Assembly: GCA_030407085.1 (NCBI GenBank)
Contig: CM059587.1
Span: 19,007,001 to 19,071,000 of the forward strand
Length of the DNA stretch: 64,000 bases
Direction: 5' to 3'
Source: Trichopria drosophilae
Lineage: Eukaryota; Arthropoda; Insecta; Hymenoptera; Diapriidae
Below the pieces are notes generated by a model. The model saw only the letters and a program-made list of their open reading frames with translations, was not told the DNA's origin and searched no databases. Shown piece after piece: positions 14,201 to 24,429 of the stretch. The position numbers and the translations under genes are program-made. The stretch's first letter is position 1. Every line of letters begins with the position of its first letter.

Positions 14201-17200
14201 AGACCCGAATGGAAAATTATCGCAGTAGACATGTAAAATTTACACTTGAAACTTGGTTAAACGTGGTAAGATTACAAAGGTGAAAGTACATCCAAATTTA
14301 ACGTAACCTAATTTAACCTATTCTAATATATCTATTACGAAAAACTATTTCCGATAATTTTCAAGGTTAATGTAAGTGAAATAAGTATACAGAAACAAAA
14401 ATTATGAACAGGTTATGTGAAGGCCACGTGTAGGTCAAATATAGGTGAAATACAGTAGCACTTCCCTTATTCTAATTTCCCTTACTCTAATGTCTTCTCT
14501 TATTCTAATTTTTTTCTCTGCTCCTATTCTAATATTTCCTCTCACGCGTTCTTCCCACTGCCATGCGTGGACGTGTGGATTTTCTATAAATACAAATAAT
14601 GGCGCATGCGCACCAAAGGAAAAAGAGACAAAAGTCTAAGTAGTGGGGGCGAGGAGAAAATTAGAATAAGGGAAGAAGGCCGCCATCTTGCCTGACTGGA
14701 CAAATTAGAATAAGGGAAGGACTACTGTACTGACATACCCTAAACTACCCTCACCTAATCAAACCTAACCTATGTAATATAACCTAAATAATTCCTAAAT
14801 CATTTTCAAGATCACAGTAAAGTTGAAATACAATTCGTTCGCTGAAAAAAAAAACTTTGTATCCAGAAAGAGAGGTCACTTTTTCGATTACGAGATATTT
14901 AAAATTGGTTTATCGCCCATATTTAATAAATTAAAATAATAAAAAATGCTCGGACCGGGACTCGAACCCGGTCTTCGGCACTTCAATTTTGAACCGTAAC
15001 CGTGATCACTGTTACGAAATAATGAAAAAATATCGCGAAAATAAAGTCGTTTAATACGTTTCTTTTCTTAAACGCTTAATACATGCTTAATAAGCTAAGG
15101 ACTTCTTAAAAGAGCGTTAATGGGGCGTACAGTAAGCGTTGAAGATGGTCAAAATTCATGCTTAAGATGGCGTTATTTCATTTTCAGAAGTTTAATCTTA
15201 GAAGTTTTATGGATTTCTGAAGTTCATAAACAGCTTGCATTCATCAACTTATGTCGCTAATGTATACAGGGTCATACTGAGAGAATTTGTACTGTTTTTT
15301 CCAGATAATAGACGACGAATGTCTTCAAGAAAATTCCCTGACAGTCGGTACTCACATGCTGCATGGGTTTAGTGAATTGATGGATGAGTATTCGACAATC
15401 ATCGGTGATGTGCGTGGAAAAGGTTTGATGATTGGCGTTGAACTCGTTGCCAATCCAGACACCAGGGAGCCATTGTCAAAAGAAGAATTTGGGCAAATCT
15501 TTGAAGACATCAAAGACATGGGAATTTTAGTGGGCAAGGGTGGAGTTCGAGGGAATGTAAGTAAAAGAGTAACATAATCAAATTTTACACATTTTTATCG
15601 ATAGAAAGTTGAAACATTAGAGTATTCTATTATGTTATATAATTTCAAAATAGAATTAGATCTTTTTCGGTATTTATTATTATTTATTTGTGAGTCGTCC
15701 TAAGCCATTACACTAGAAAAATAAAGGGCCCCTTATCTTTTCAAATTTTTAAGACACTTTAACACCATAGAAAACGATCAGAAAGCAAGAAATGAAGGTT
15801 TCCTCAATTTAAAGCGAATAAATTCTCCCATCTTTTGACGACTTTCTTATATGCAAAATAGTTCAATTCCCACTCAGTATCAATATTAGTTTTTCTGTAT
15901 TTTTTTTGGAAGGAAAACATTTTTCTATCAATACGAAATCTACTGGACAAGTCTTCTCGATGCCTAAGGAATAAGATCATACTTGAAAAAAATTGTTTTT
16001 CCAAATAGGCTGTTTCAAAATGGCCGCTTACGAAAGCATTTGCTCTGGGTTTATGAATTTGGTATTTGATTCGGAAATATTGAAGTAGATAACAGAGTGT
16101 GCCAGTCTGAAAGGCTATTTATTTTAAGGAGTGGCGTTGAATATTTAATAATTCAAACTCTTATGAAAACCTTTCCTGATGGGCCACACACTTTTACTTA
16201 CCGTCATTTTGTAAGGATTTTAGTAAACAACAAGATCATTTTAGTGAACAACATTTTAGCTAAAAGAAATCTTCAAAAAGTTATTGTATAAATAATCTTA
16301 CGAGATTTATTTGTAAAAAAACGTTCTCCATTTTTTTGGATGTTTTAATTCTTTTTAAGTTATAGGCACGCTCTGAAATTCAGTATTCTTTGGTTATTTG
16401 TATAGTAGTGAAGTTGTCAAAAAAGAAAGAGAAAAAGAAAGATGTCGATTCAATTCCATCCAGTGATCAAAGCTATTCAAATTGCCATTTAGGGGCAATC
16501 GTGAAATATTTAGCAGTTTTTAATTATTTCCGTCAAAAGTAGAGGTCGGATAAACAAAAATATCACTAACAAAAATGTTTGAGTTTAAAATTCTCTACTT
16601 GGAGAGATATTTTATTTATAGGATTTTTCAAAATCAGTTTCATTGGCTTTTACTACTCTCCTGGCTTTGACTTCTAAAGAATAACATAATGGTCATGCTG
16701 AGTTCTTTGGACACAGACCATAAATGTAGTTGTCAAACGGCCTCTACTTGACAAAATGACTTAAAATTTTAATTCAAGTTAGTAAGGTTTGTTTTAATCA
16801 ATACAGTTCGTATTCCACTTTAATTAATTTTTTTAAATGCTAAAAACACTTGACAAAAAATGTTCGCAAATTTTACTATTTTTAACAGAAAAATTCCTAA
16901 GAAATGTAATTTTTCTTAAAGAAAATCCTGCAGCGTTGTACTCTCAAATAGGCGAGTGGTTTATATTTCAAAAAGAGGTCACTAACCGATCACGGAAAGC
17001 GAACAGTTTGAAACCTTTTGGAATTCATTTATTATGTTCTTGCGAACGAAAAATGTCAAAACATTTTTGTTGGCCGAGTGGTTAGTTATCTGTTATCAAC
17101 AATAAACATAAACAATTATGAAGAAGTGGAGAAATCGTTCCAGAAACCCATGGATTAGCTAAATTGTGGTGAAATAAGAACTTTTTCACTTTTGTCATTT

Positions 17201-18335
17201 TTTCGAAACACTCTTCCTTTCCGAGTTGCAAGCAACTTAAAGTCGAAAAATGACCAAAAAAGCGCAATCTTCAAAAATTTGTTTTTCGGCTTCTACCAAG
17301 AATAATTTAATTTTTCAAAATGGAAATTAATAATTTAACTTGGCAGGTTTTTATTTTCATCGAAAAAAACTTGTATAGAAAAAGCGTTATGCTTGTCGGT
17401 TTGCCGAGATATTTGATTCTTTGCGACAAACCGGGTCTCTCAGAGATCCATCTCTAAATAGACGAACAACGCCTTTTCTATACAAGTTTTTTCAATGAAA
17501 ATAAAAACTTGCCGAAATATAAAAAATATAGGATAAAAGTACAAGTTTCGAAGTTTAATTTCCATTTTGAAAAATTAAATTATCTTTGGTAGAGTACCAG
17601 AAACAAATTTTTGAAGATAAATCGCTTGTAGCTCGGAAAAGAAGCGTTTTTCGAAAAAATGACAAAAGTGAAAAAGTTCTTATTTTACCCCGATTTAGCT
17701 AATCCATGGATTTCCGGAACGATTTCTCCATTTCTTTATATTTGTTTATGTTTATTGTTGATAGTGATATTGTCCAGGCCTCTTTTTGAGGGTAAACCGC
17801 TTACCTAAAGTCACGTATACCCGGACAACAATATTAATAGCAACTCAATGCCCGGTTAGAGCGGTTAATACAAAGATATCTAGACTTATGGCATGGGTCC
17901 ACAGGACCGAGAGTTAAATGACTTCTTGGAATATGTTATATGTAACAAATCTAATTAGGTATAATTTATTTGAATTCCTACGATTTAAAATCATTCTCGA
18001 ATTATTTTTTAAGAATTTAGAAATGGTACCCAGATATTCAAAATAATGCAAACTCCCTGCATTTTTTGCGATCGATTGTCCTTTTTCTGGGATATATTAC
18101 ATGTTATGAATATTAAAATACGTATTGTAAATATATTTCTCTTCGTTTACAGGAATTAATCAAAGACATTAATAATATTTGTTTTCAGGTGTTGAGAATA
18201 AAACCACCTATGTGCGTAACTGTAGAAGATGCAGACTTTACGATCAACGTGTTTAGGATGGCATTCCAGAGGCACAGGGAAAGAACCATTAATGCAGAAA
18301 AAAGAGAAAAGTTCGTTTACGTTGGATCAGTGTAG
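2021..18335 (+). CDS. AGXT2: AGXT2-type mitochondrial aminotransferase (alanine--glyoxylate aminotransferase 2), 5' incomplete
   Basis: A PLP-dependent class III aminotransferase. In this family the enzyme moves amino groups between alanine or other donors and glyoxylate in the mitochondrial matrix. Six exons join in phase: 2021-2205, 7852-8164, 11890-12093, 13165-13479, 15305-15556 and 18189-18335, giving about 470 residues and stopping at 18333. Hallmarks seen are [24 protein letters not shown], the fold-type-[14 protein letters not shown] block, the PLP-lysine block [30 protein letters not shown] and the C-terminal LRIKPPMC. All junctions are GT-AG with strong GTAAGT-type donors. A polyadenylation signal AATAAA lies at 18368-18373. 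About 40 residues plus the targeting peptide are missing upstream. The gene spreads over more than 16 kb because its introns are full of repeats. The assignment to AGXT2 rather than another class III aminotransferase rests on end-to-end similarity to animal AGXT2, including the cysteine-rich GGSKCRDSP insert. Confidence 0.93.
4506..7303. promoter_or_regulatory. Cluster of TCAAGGTCA-type half-sites
   Basis: At least eight copies of TGACCTTG/CAAGGTCA, several with the full extended form TCAAGGTCA. They occur near 4506, 4518, 5783, 5795, 6045, 6273, 7067, 7181 and 7295. The extended half-site is the known recognition sequence of FTZ-F1/ERR-class orphan nuclear receptors. Several sit in a dispersed repeat, so the cluster may be a by-product of the repeat rather than an enhancer. 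Confidence 0.3.
5438..5650. repeat. Inverted-repeat MITE, copy 1
   Basis: About 210 bp foldback. Each half contains AAGAGGTCGGATGCG / CGCATCGGATCTCTTG and TTATGAGATCATT motifs. It ends in TGCTATCTAGG. A second, better preserved copy lies at 62661-62870. Confidence 0.6.
7852..8164 (+). CDS. AGXT2: AGXT2 exon
   Basis: Runs from [20 protein letters not shown] to PPGHIH and contains [17 protein letters not shown], the PLP phosphate-binding region. Acceptor TTTGGCAG, donor GTAAGT. Its 313 nt restore the frame split by the previous phase-2 intron. Confidence 0.95.
9071..9794. repeat. Foldback element, outer copy
   Basis: Ends match as inverted repeats: CCCTACAGAAAATTCTGAG at the left and CTGAGAATTGTCAGTAGGG at the right. 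The body is rich in GAGATCTCA, CACGTGAGA and CATGAGA palindromes. A second copy of the same family is nested at 9146-9475. It lies in an AGXT2 intron. Confidence 0.65.
9146..9475. repeat. Foldback element, nested inner copy
   Basis: Ends in CCTACTGAAAATTCTGAGTT and, inverted, AACTCAGAATTTTCAGTAGG. The arms (about 100 bp) consist of alternating GAGATCTCA(T/C)(A/G)TGAG units, giving a strong hairpin. It belongs to the same family as the element enclosing it. Confidence 0.7.
10354..10619. mobile_element. TA-flanked MITE (pogo/Tc1-like ends)
   Basis: 266 bp with terminal inverted repeats CAGTAGAGTCCCGGTA and TACCGGGACACTACTG (one mismatch), flanked on both sides by TA. The subterminal part repeats (A/T)CATTTACC / GGTAAATGTAACGAGACG in inverted orientation. 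It has no coding capacity. CAGT-type ends with a TA duplication are typical of pogo-group nonautonomous elements. Confidence 0.85.
11030..11100 (+). other. tRNA-like (Pol III B-box) relic
   Basis: Contains a perfect 5-bp T-arm-like stem with a 7-nt loop (CCGAG-TTCAATT-CTCGG, 11048-11064), then GTCGAGTTCGGGACACA and a T run. No full cloverleaf is evident, so this is a relic or SINE-like fragment rather than a functional tRNA. Confidence 0.35.
11890..12093 (+). CDS. AGXT2: AGXT2 exon
   Basis: 68 codons in phase 0, from [20 protein letters not shown] to AAFISESIQ. It holds the cysteine-containing [10 protein letters not shown] insert typical of AGXT2. Acceptor TTTTAAAG, donor GTAAGT. Confidence 0.95.
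12172..12977. mobile_element. TIR element with subterminal repeats
   Basis: 806 bp, flanked by TA. The left end GGGGAGGCGTGGGGTGTACC and the right end GGTACAACCCCCGCCTCCCC are inverted repeats of about 25 bp. The motif (G)TACCGCTCAC / GTGAGCGGT recurs inside near 12186, 12388, 12581, 12933 and 12954, in both orientations, mostly next to (T)GGGTAAT or its complement. There is no ORF of note. It lies in the AGXT2 intron. Confidence 0.75.
13165..13479 (+). CDS. AGXT2: AGXT2 exon with the PLP lysine
   Basis: 105 codons in phase 0. It contains [14 protein letters not shown] (the aspartate contacting the PLP ring nitrogen) and [13 protein letters not shown] (the Schiff-base lysine), then [18 protein letters not shown]. 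Acceptor AAACAG, donor GTAAGT. All catalytic positions that I can recognise are intact. Confidence 0.96.
14453..14727. mobile_element. pogo-like MITE, family A copy 1
   Basis: 275 bp flanked by TA. Ends are CAGTAGCACTTCCCTTATTC and GAATAAGGGAAGGACTACTG. The repeated TTATTCTAAT motif is mirrored as ATTAGAATAA. Near the right end is GGCCGCCATCTTGCC, which resembles a YY1/Pho-type CCAT site. Other copies are at 48920, 51613, 36003 and 34310. Confidence 0.88.
14946..15013 (-). other. tRNA-like relic
   Basis: Read on the - strand, a T-arm of CCGGG-TTCGAGT-CCCGG is followed by TCCGAGCA and a T run (a Pol III-type stop). The 5' half has a weak D-arm-like GTGATCACGG. The acceptor stem does not close at the 5' side, so a working tRNA is unlikely. 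Related B-box relics occur at 11030 and 63704. Confidence 0.4.
15305..15556 (+). CDS. AGXT2: AGXT2 exon
   Basis: 84 codons in phase 0, from [15 protein letters not shown] to GKGGVRGN. It contains the conserved [17 protein letters not shown] block. Acceptor TTTTTTCCAG, donor GTAAGTA. Confidence 0.95.
15557..18188. other. AGXT2 last intron
   Basis: No exon found. The main feature is the palindrome at about 16950-17815. The interval 15600-16940 is AT-rich unique-looking sequence with no call. Confidence 0.5.
16950..17815. repeat. Large imperfect palindrome
   Basis: The left arm (17087-17340, e.g. CAATAAACATAAACAATT, GAGAAATCGTTCC, CCCATGGATTAGCTAA) reappears inverted at 17510-17765. The arms extend outward as CAAAAAGAGGTCAC (near 16970) against GGCCTCTTTTTGAGG (near 17778), interrupted on the left by about 100 bp that holds a tRNA A-box-like TTGGCCGAGTGGTTAG (17070). 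The centre is near 17425. No ORF. Confidence 0.7.
18189..18335 (+). CDS. AGXT2: AGXT2 last exon
   Basis: 48 codons plus TAG, beginning [20 protein letters not shown]. Acceptor TTTGTTTTCAG. AATAAA at 18368 makes a short 3'UTR likely. Confidence 0.94.
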   Translation: MLRIKPPMCVTVEDADFTINVFRMAFQRHRERTINAEKREKFVYVGSV

Positions 18336-18950
18336 GTGTTTAAGTATGTAATGTGTAAGATATATTGAATAAACGAATTTTATTTTTCCTTTTTATAAAA
18401 ATTGCTTTTTGAAGGTTTTGTAGAATTACCTATATTTACCAACAAACGGAAAAGAATTAAAACGAATTGAATACGTTTTATTTCAGTTTTTTAACCATTT
18501 TCACATTTTAAAAATTCAGTAATCGTTGAAAAGTATAATAACGAACAAAATTTCTTCTCGACCGCTTTAATTTTAAATTAAATAATAATTAATAATTCTC
18601 TGCGTTACAGGTCAATTAACTAAAGATAATAATATAAAAATTTTAATTAACATATTTTTTGGTTTTTGATTGAAAACACGAAGATGGTATAAAGATGAAC
18701 AAAGCCGGATTTTGTACGATAATCGCGGCAAAACATTCAATTTGGAACATTCATATCTGTATTTAAAGTGATTTAATCATAAATGGGTTTTGTTTCCCTC
18801 TAGCGACTATCGTAGAAACTAGTGTCTATTGTAAATAATATACATTTCGTCCCAGGATCCCGTGTAGATTCTTCAGTAGGGCAATCACGGGAATCCCTGC
18901 CCTAGATGTATATATGGTTTTTTCATTAAATGTGTATATTTTTAAATAAA
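18336..18950. other. Intergenic, no gene
   Basis: Downstream of the AGXT2 polyadenylation signal. It holds a short hairpin-like text (CCCGTG...CACGGG, 18858-18885). Nothing else is supported. Confidence 0.5.
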
Positions 18951-18954
18951 ACTA

Positions 18955-20765
18955 TCAGAGGAGGAGAAAGTGATAGAATTATTCTATAGATATATATACA
19001 ACTGTTGTTTGGTAACGGAATATCGTTATCCAGTACGTATATATATTTGATATCCAATGATAAAAATTCGTATCCCTCCAACTACAGGATAATAGGAATA
19101 ACCAATACCTTAATGAAAATCTTCTCACCTATTTTTTGTAAGTGTCTTTCCGTATGGGCTAATCAGAGATACTTGAAGAACAAGCCGGCTTTCGCCAAGG
19201 AAGAGGCACTAAAGATAATAATTTTGCTACAATTCAAATCTCTTTACGTCGCCCAAAGTCAAAACTATACTACCTTTTCGTAGACTTCAAGAGAGCTTTA
19301 GATTCAGTTCTTTATGAGCTTCTTTGGAGGAAGCTGATTGGCTTTGGGGTGAGTGCAAAGTTTACCAGAGTTCTGAGTGCTTTGTACCGCTGGCCGTCGG
19401 TTATTGTTCAGTCACGAAATGCAATTCCGGATGCTTTTAATGTTACGATAAGCGTATTACAAGGTGAAATACTTTTTTTGTATGCCTCACCTGTTTGGGC
19501 TCTCGGTATGTGGACAAGCTGGAGTCTATTCAACTATTGTTTTTTAAAAAGCTATAACCTACCCAGAAAACCAGCATATCTAATAAGGCCAGAGTTATAT
19601 ATCCAATTTCTGTAGAGATTTTGAACAGAGCAGTTAAATGGATAACCAAAACTCTGAAGATGCCAGATTCCAGATTGCCCAGATTATTGATAATAAGAAT
19701 CAAGGACTTAGCTGTTAGTTCATCGACTAATACAACATTCAGTTGGGTCTCACTGAGAACAATTACGGAGAGTGTAGGGGTAGAAGGTCTTTGGGCGAAT
19801 TTCAACGCCGACTTTTGGGAGACCGCTGGTCCCACACTTGTTGCAAATTATGCTGAATCGTGTAGAAAAAAGGATTTGAGAAGTTACTATGCCTCCGACT
19901 CTGCACAATTTCCAATTTTCCATCAAATATCGGATTCAGCCTATAACCTGTACCCTAAGCGCTTGCCTTTGGACTGCCTGAAAGGGAAAATCCAACTAAG
20001 GATGGCAACAGTCCACTCCCGTACGATTATTATTTCAGGCTGTCGGTATAAATATAATCCTTTAGCTACTTGCATGATTTGTAACTTCAATGCACCAGAT
20101 AACCTTCATCATATTCTCATGTCCTCAGCTCCGTCCCTTACGAATGTTGTATTTTAGAGAACGTGTGACAACAGGCCAACCAGATTTATCTTAGTCACTT
20201 TGTACACCCAAGAGCATCGATTGATCGATTGTTTCCTTCCGGTTAGCATTCAAACCATGTAATTTTATGAAGAAGCGTCCGCACTTCTCATCAGGGTAGC
20301 CAGATTTTGGCAATAAATCGCCAAATTCCCATTTGAAATGTACATCCCCAGTTAGCCTATCTGACAACACTGCTTCTCATGTTTGCAAACCGGAAGGGAA
20401 ACAATCGATGCTCTTGGGTGTACAAGCGACAAACTCACCGCGAAAATCTTATTTAGATATATTAAAACCTGTTTCGTCCATAGACAATTTTTAATGAGGA
20501 TTAGCGTTATACCTTTGCTGCCGAGCATAATGCTGGAAAATCCTGCAACTGTATCAAGCGTTCAAAATCTCTGCGATCTTCTGGTGTCTACTAACTATAC
20601 TAACTACTTGCGTATTTAGCGGACTCAGTAGTCATTCGCATAATTCCTGTTTTCCGTATACAATGTAATTTTTCATTATTGTACTTTTTTTTAATTGGCA
20701 GAAGGAACTCCTTCTCCATGGAACAATGATTCCCGAATTTGAGAAATAAACTTATATATCTATAT
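18955..20765 (+). pseudogene. Decayed non-LTR retrotransposon (LINE) with internal deletion
   Basis: RT text is readable in several frames. 19005-19283 carries the PSNYRIIGITNTLMKIF block (fingers/motif 2). It continues into a VDF(K)RALDS-type block across a stop near 19281 and a VLQGEILFLY block near 19460. It then jumps directly to a post-RT segment (YASPVWALG). 19621-20157 encodes the C-terminal cysteine-containing region ending in CMICNFNAPDNLHHIL. The palm with the catalytic YXDD motif is missing, so a deletion is inferred between 19480 and 19490. A MITE at 20205-20420 interrupts the 3' part. This is clearly a dead copy; I did not assign a clade. Confidence 0.75.
20205..20420. mobile_element. 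TA-flanked MITE inside the LINE relic
   Basis: 216 bp with 20-bp perfect inverted ends (CACCCAAGAGCATCGATTG / CAATCGATGCTCTTGGGTG), extending imperfectly to CCTTCCGGTT. TA is present at both borders. LINE-derived sequence lies on both sides. Confidence 0.85.
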
Positions 20766-20769
20766 TAAC

Positions 20770-21938
20770 CCTTATATGGATTTCAGCATCTTTTTACGTA
20801 TAAAATAAAAATTAAAAAAAAAAAGGAAACATCTATATCCGACTAGTTTTGAGGTCGATCTTTCGATTGGCGCTATTGAAATTTTCGAAAAATGTCGTTT
20901 AACACTTTTTTTTTTACAAAAATACTGAAAAACGCGATTTTTTAACTGCAATTTTTTGTTTAAATGCATTTTTAACTATGATACCGGTTTCAGATCACCG
21001 TCTAACATGTCAGAAAAGTGTTCCCGATTGTTTTTCTTCGAAATTAAACATTAACATATATAATTTATTTTGTTTTCTTTTCAAAATGGCGTCTGAACGT
21101 TGAAAATGTTTGAAATTGCACACAAATTTTTTACATTTTTTATTCCAGCACTGACTTCCGCGTCAAAACTCAAGAACGATTTTCTTTGACCTATTAAAAT
21201 TCGCTAAATTAATTTAAACATTCAAAAAAATTTGGTGAACAGAAAAATGTATTTCTCACGTAATTACGCATGGATTTTAAAAAGTTCCATTTCTTTTCGA
21301 GGAAAAAATTGTTTTGGGTCAAAATTTTTGACAATTTTTATTATACTATCTTTGAATTCCTGGTCAAAAATGACTGAAGAACCAACTATTTGGTATTTTT
21401 TGAACGATTATTTCATTTAAATATTTTATTTCCACCCAAAATCATTAACTCCCAATCTTGAAATTGGTAATAACCGATTCGATTTCATTCATATCAGTTG
21501 CTGTTTCATCTAATTTTTTTTCGATTCAAAATCATTAAATTTGTTGGCCTGTAATAATTAACTATCCATTCAAATTCATTCACGGCAAATATAACTATTT
21601 TTCCATTGAAATTCATTCAACTTGCAATTGTTCAGAAGTGATGCAGTGAAAGAATTTCAATAGATCTTCAATGAATTTTCGTTTGCTAGGAAGCATTTTG
21701 TTTCGCCATAAAAACTTACGGAATATGAGGAAAAACATTGTTTTTTGCTCTTTTAGGTTAGGCTATCTCAAAATCCAGACGTGATGGAACAATTCTGCTG
21801 CCAGATTTGGATTCACCTCAGTCACAACTTTCGGAAAAGTATTTCTGAGTATGGAGATTGGTTTCATTTTGTTGGCCTTTGTTATCAATTTTCAGATCTG
21901 TAGGTTATGTTTTTATCGAATCAAAGTTATATACGAGA
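20770..21938. other. AT-rich intergenic sequence
   Basis: Low-complexity sequence with recurrent AAATCATT / AATTCATTC text. No gene or well-bounded repeat was recognised before the inverted-repeat structure that starts near 21940. Confidence 0.5.
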
Positions 21939-22665
21939 TATATACGCTCAGACGGACGGATTTTCCGTATCAGTTAGAACATCGATAATTTGTATATAAA
22001 TGTCTTTAGGAAAATTTGAGCTCCACAGTTTCTAACGTAAAATTGTATGCTCTTCCAGAATTTTTCAATAAAATTTCGATAAAATGACCTGCAAAAAAGT
22101 TTTGCACGTTTTTCTGTTAAGAAACATTGTTTTTTTCGTTTTGTTTTTCATTACAACATCACTTTCACCTCTAAATTGCGTTGGGAAACATAACTAAGTT
22201 GAAAATATCGCGTCCACGGTCCACCCGGATTAAAATGTACCATATCAGAATTCATAATTCAACATGGCAGTTTTCAAAATGACGCCTAGAAGCTCAAAAT
22301 TCATTTTAAAACTTGACCATTTTTTCTTTAGACTTTAGAGAAATTTTTCTAAGAACAACAATGCTTTGGAATAAGACAAAAAATTCTCTCAAATTTTATC
22401 AGCATGCAATAATACACTGCTTGATTTTTCAAAAATTCGAAATTTACAAAAAAAAAAACAATTTAAAAAATCTGAAAAAATTTGAGTACTTCTTTAAATA
22501 ATTCTAAGATTAGTGGAGTCAAATTAGATTTTGGCTTCGGAAAAATTCTCCGATCGATGATCTCTTTTGGCACTTATTAAGGAAAGTGTGTAGAATAACA
22601 TATCAAAATGCATCCGCGAGATAGTGGGTGCTACTTTGTTTATTTACCAATTTAGGTGTGTAAAT
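21939..22665 (+). repeat. Left inverted-repeat arm
   Basis: Imperfect inverted counterpart of 31245-32034, about 0.7 kb long. It begins near ACGCTCAGACGGACG and ends near GGGTGCTACTTTGTTTATTTA. The terminal CCCATTAACGC seen at the other end is eroded here. Confidence 0.75.
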
Positions 22666-24163
22666 ATGGTTTTTTGCAAATAACTTTTTAAATTCAATTT
22701 CTATCAAAAAACTAATAATGACATTCGAAAGAACGGAAAATTTCACGCAAGAAACGCATATGACTTATGTTTTTTCTATTGAAATTGAACGAACAGTAAT
22801 TTGTTAATTAACGCGCTAAGTCTCGTTGCGCCGAGCACTCGCTGCGCTCGACGGTCGGCCCGTGCGAGCGCGCGCGCCGCACATAAGTGGCTGTAACTTT
22901 GTTTAGAACAAAAAAAACGACATGAAACCAATTGGATGTTAAAAAGGGTTAATTTTTAAAAATATTACATGTGTTCAAATATTTTTTTGAACGTTTTGAG
23001 TATTATATATATCACCTTGAAATAAAGTGTTGTGCGAATTTGTGATTATTTCGTAAAATTCGATGAAATGTGATAAAAAATTGTCAAAAAAATAAACAAA
23101 TATATGGATATTATATCCAAAAGGGTTATCTAAAATACGTATTTTGCCAAAAAAATTAGAAAAATTTATTTTACAAAATCTAAGCTTTCAAAGTTGGTCA
23201 ATTTTCATAAATTGCTTTTTTCTGCTTTGTGTTTCTCACTTAGATCGTTAATAACAAAGTATTAAAAAATTATATTGACACTTCATAGGTGGTCAATTTA
23301 AAGCTTATGATGTGTACTTTAAGATACAATGATTTGTTTTGTGATAATATGTGTATTTTGTATTGTTTTTTAAGATAAATCAAAGAAAAATGATGTTTAG
23401 CGTAAAAAGTGTGAAAATTTGAGTATGAATAAAGTGTTGTAAATGAAACAAAAAATTTTTTTTAGCCTTTTCACTCGCTGAGGTGGTTGTTGAGGCATAA
23501 ATCTTGAAGAATAAACCTTATTCAGATTTTTTTTTCATTTTAATAACAATTGGGTAATAAAAAAATGATAAATAGTCAAAATTACGTATTTTTCGGCGTT
23601 TTTTCGGTAAGAATATCACATTAACCGGGCATTTCAATGAAAACTGGTTTGATATTTGAATGTAGGTTGTGTAGTATTCTTTTGAGGTACTTTCTGAGAA
23701 GTGAGATAGCCATCTATAAAGTTTCACTGGTCTATGATGAAAGGAAGGCAGGATGCTGCCGTCGCCGGTCGAAAATATACGTTAGTCATTCGGCAGTTGA
23801 GCACGTGGCTGCGTATATTTCGCTGTGTGTCGGAAATATATTTTATAATTTGACAAATAGTGAACAAAAGGTATGTAAAAATAATATTTCATTAATATTT
23901 TTTTTCTGTTCTTTATTATTTTATTGATTTTGCAAGCTTCGCACTCGTTATGAATATTATATGTATTGTGTATCAATGTATAGATCGTAATTACAATATC
24001 ATAAAGTACATTTGAAATTTAGATTATGTACGTATAATAATAGTAATATGACACTGACAAGCAAACGAAAACGTTAACAAATTTTCGATCCGGAACATTC
24101 ACGGTGAAACAACTTTTTAATGATAATTATTATCGAATTATTATTATTTACTACTAATAATAA
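22666..24163. other. Left interior of the inverted-repeat element
   Basis: AT-rich. It includes an isolated GC/CpG-dense patch at 22812-22882 (GCGCCGAGCACTCGCTGCG, GCGAGCGCGCGCGCCGC) in otherwise about 70% AT DNA. The 96-residue frame at 23637-23927 contains RRRSKIYVSHSAVEH but resembles no family I know. The TAA/ATT microsatellite begins near 24120. Confidence 0.4.
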
Positions 24164-24429
24164 TTTTTTTTTTTGTCGGAGGGGGGAAATGCATTAGGCA
24201 CCATAGGGGGTTGAAGATGTTGTGTAACCCCCCGTGTGTCGGACTCCCTTGCCCATGGTGTTCGTGGCAAGGTTTACCGACTAAAACCCTAACCTCCCTT
24301 GGCCCTCCAGAATCCACGTGTGCAGTCTGCAGCAGAAAAGTGGCTCCGATATCCATCTCCTCCGCTGCAGACTACACCGGGCCATTTCGTTTGCAACTGT
24401 AACCACTCCCTCTACCATTGGGTAAGTGG

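Larger units (their letters stand above)
13480..15304. other. AGXT2 intron
   Basis: Contains the MITE at 14453-14727 and a tRNA-like relic at 14946-15013. The open frame on the - strand at 13290-13715 is mostly antisense to the exon. Otherwise nothing was recognised. Confidence 0.5.

Noticed and set aside
14946..15013. Functional tRNA gene on the - strand
   Set aside because: The T arm is perfect but the acceptor stem and D arm do not close; kept only as a relic.
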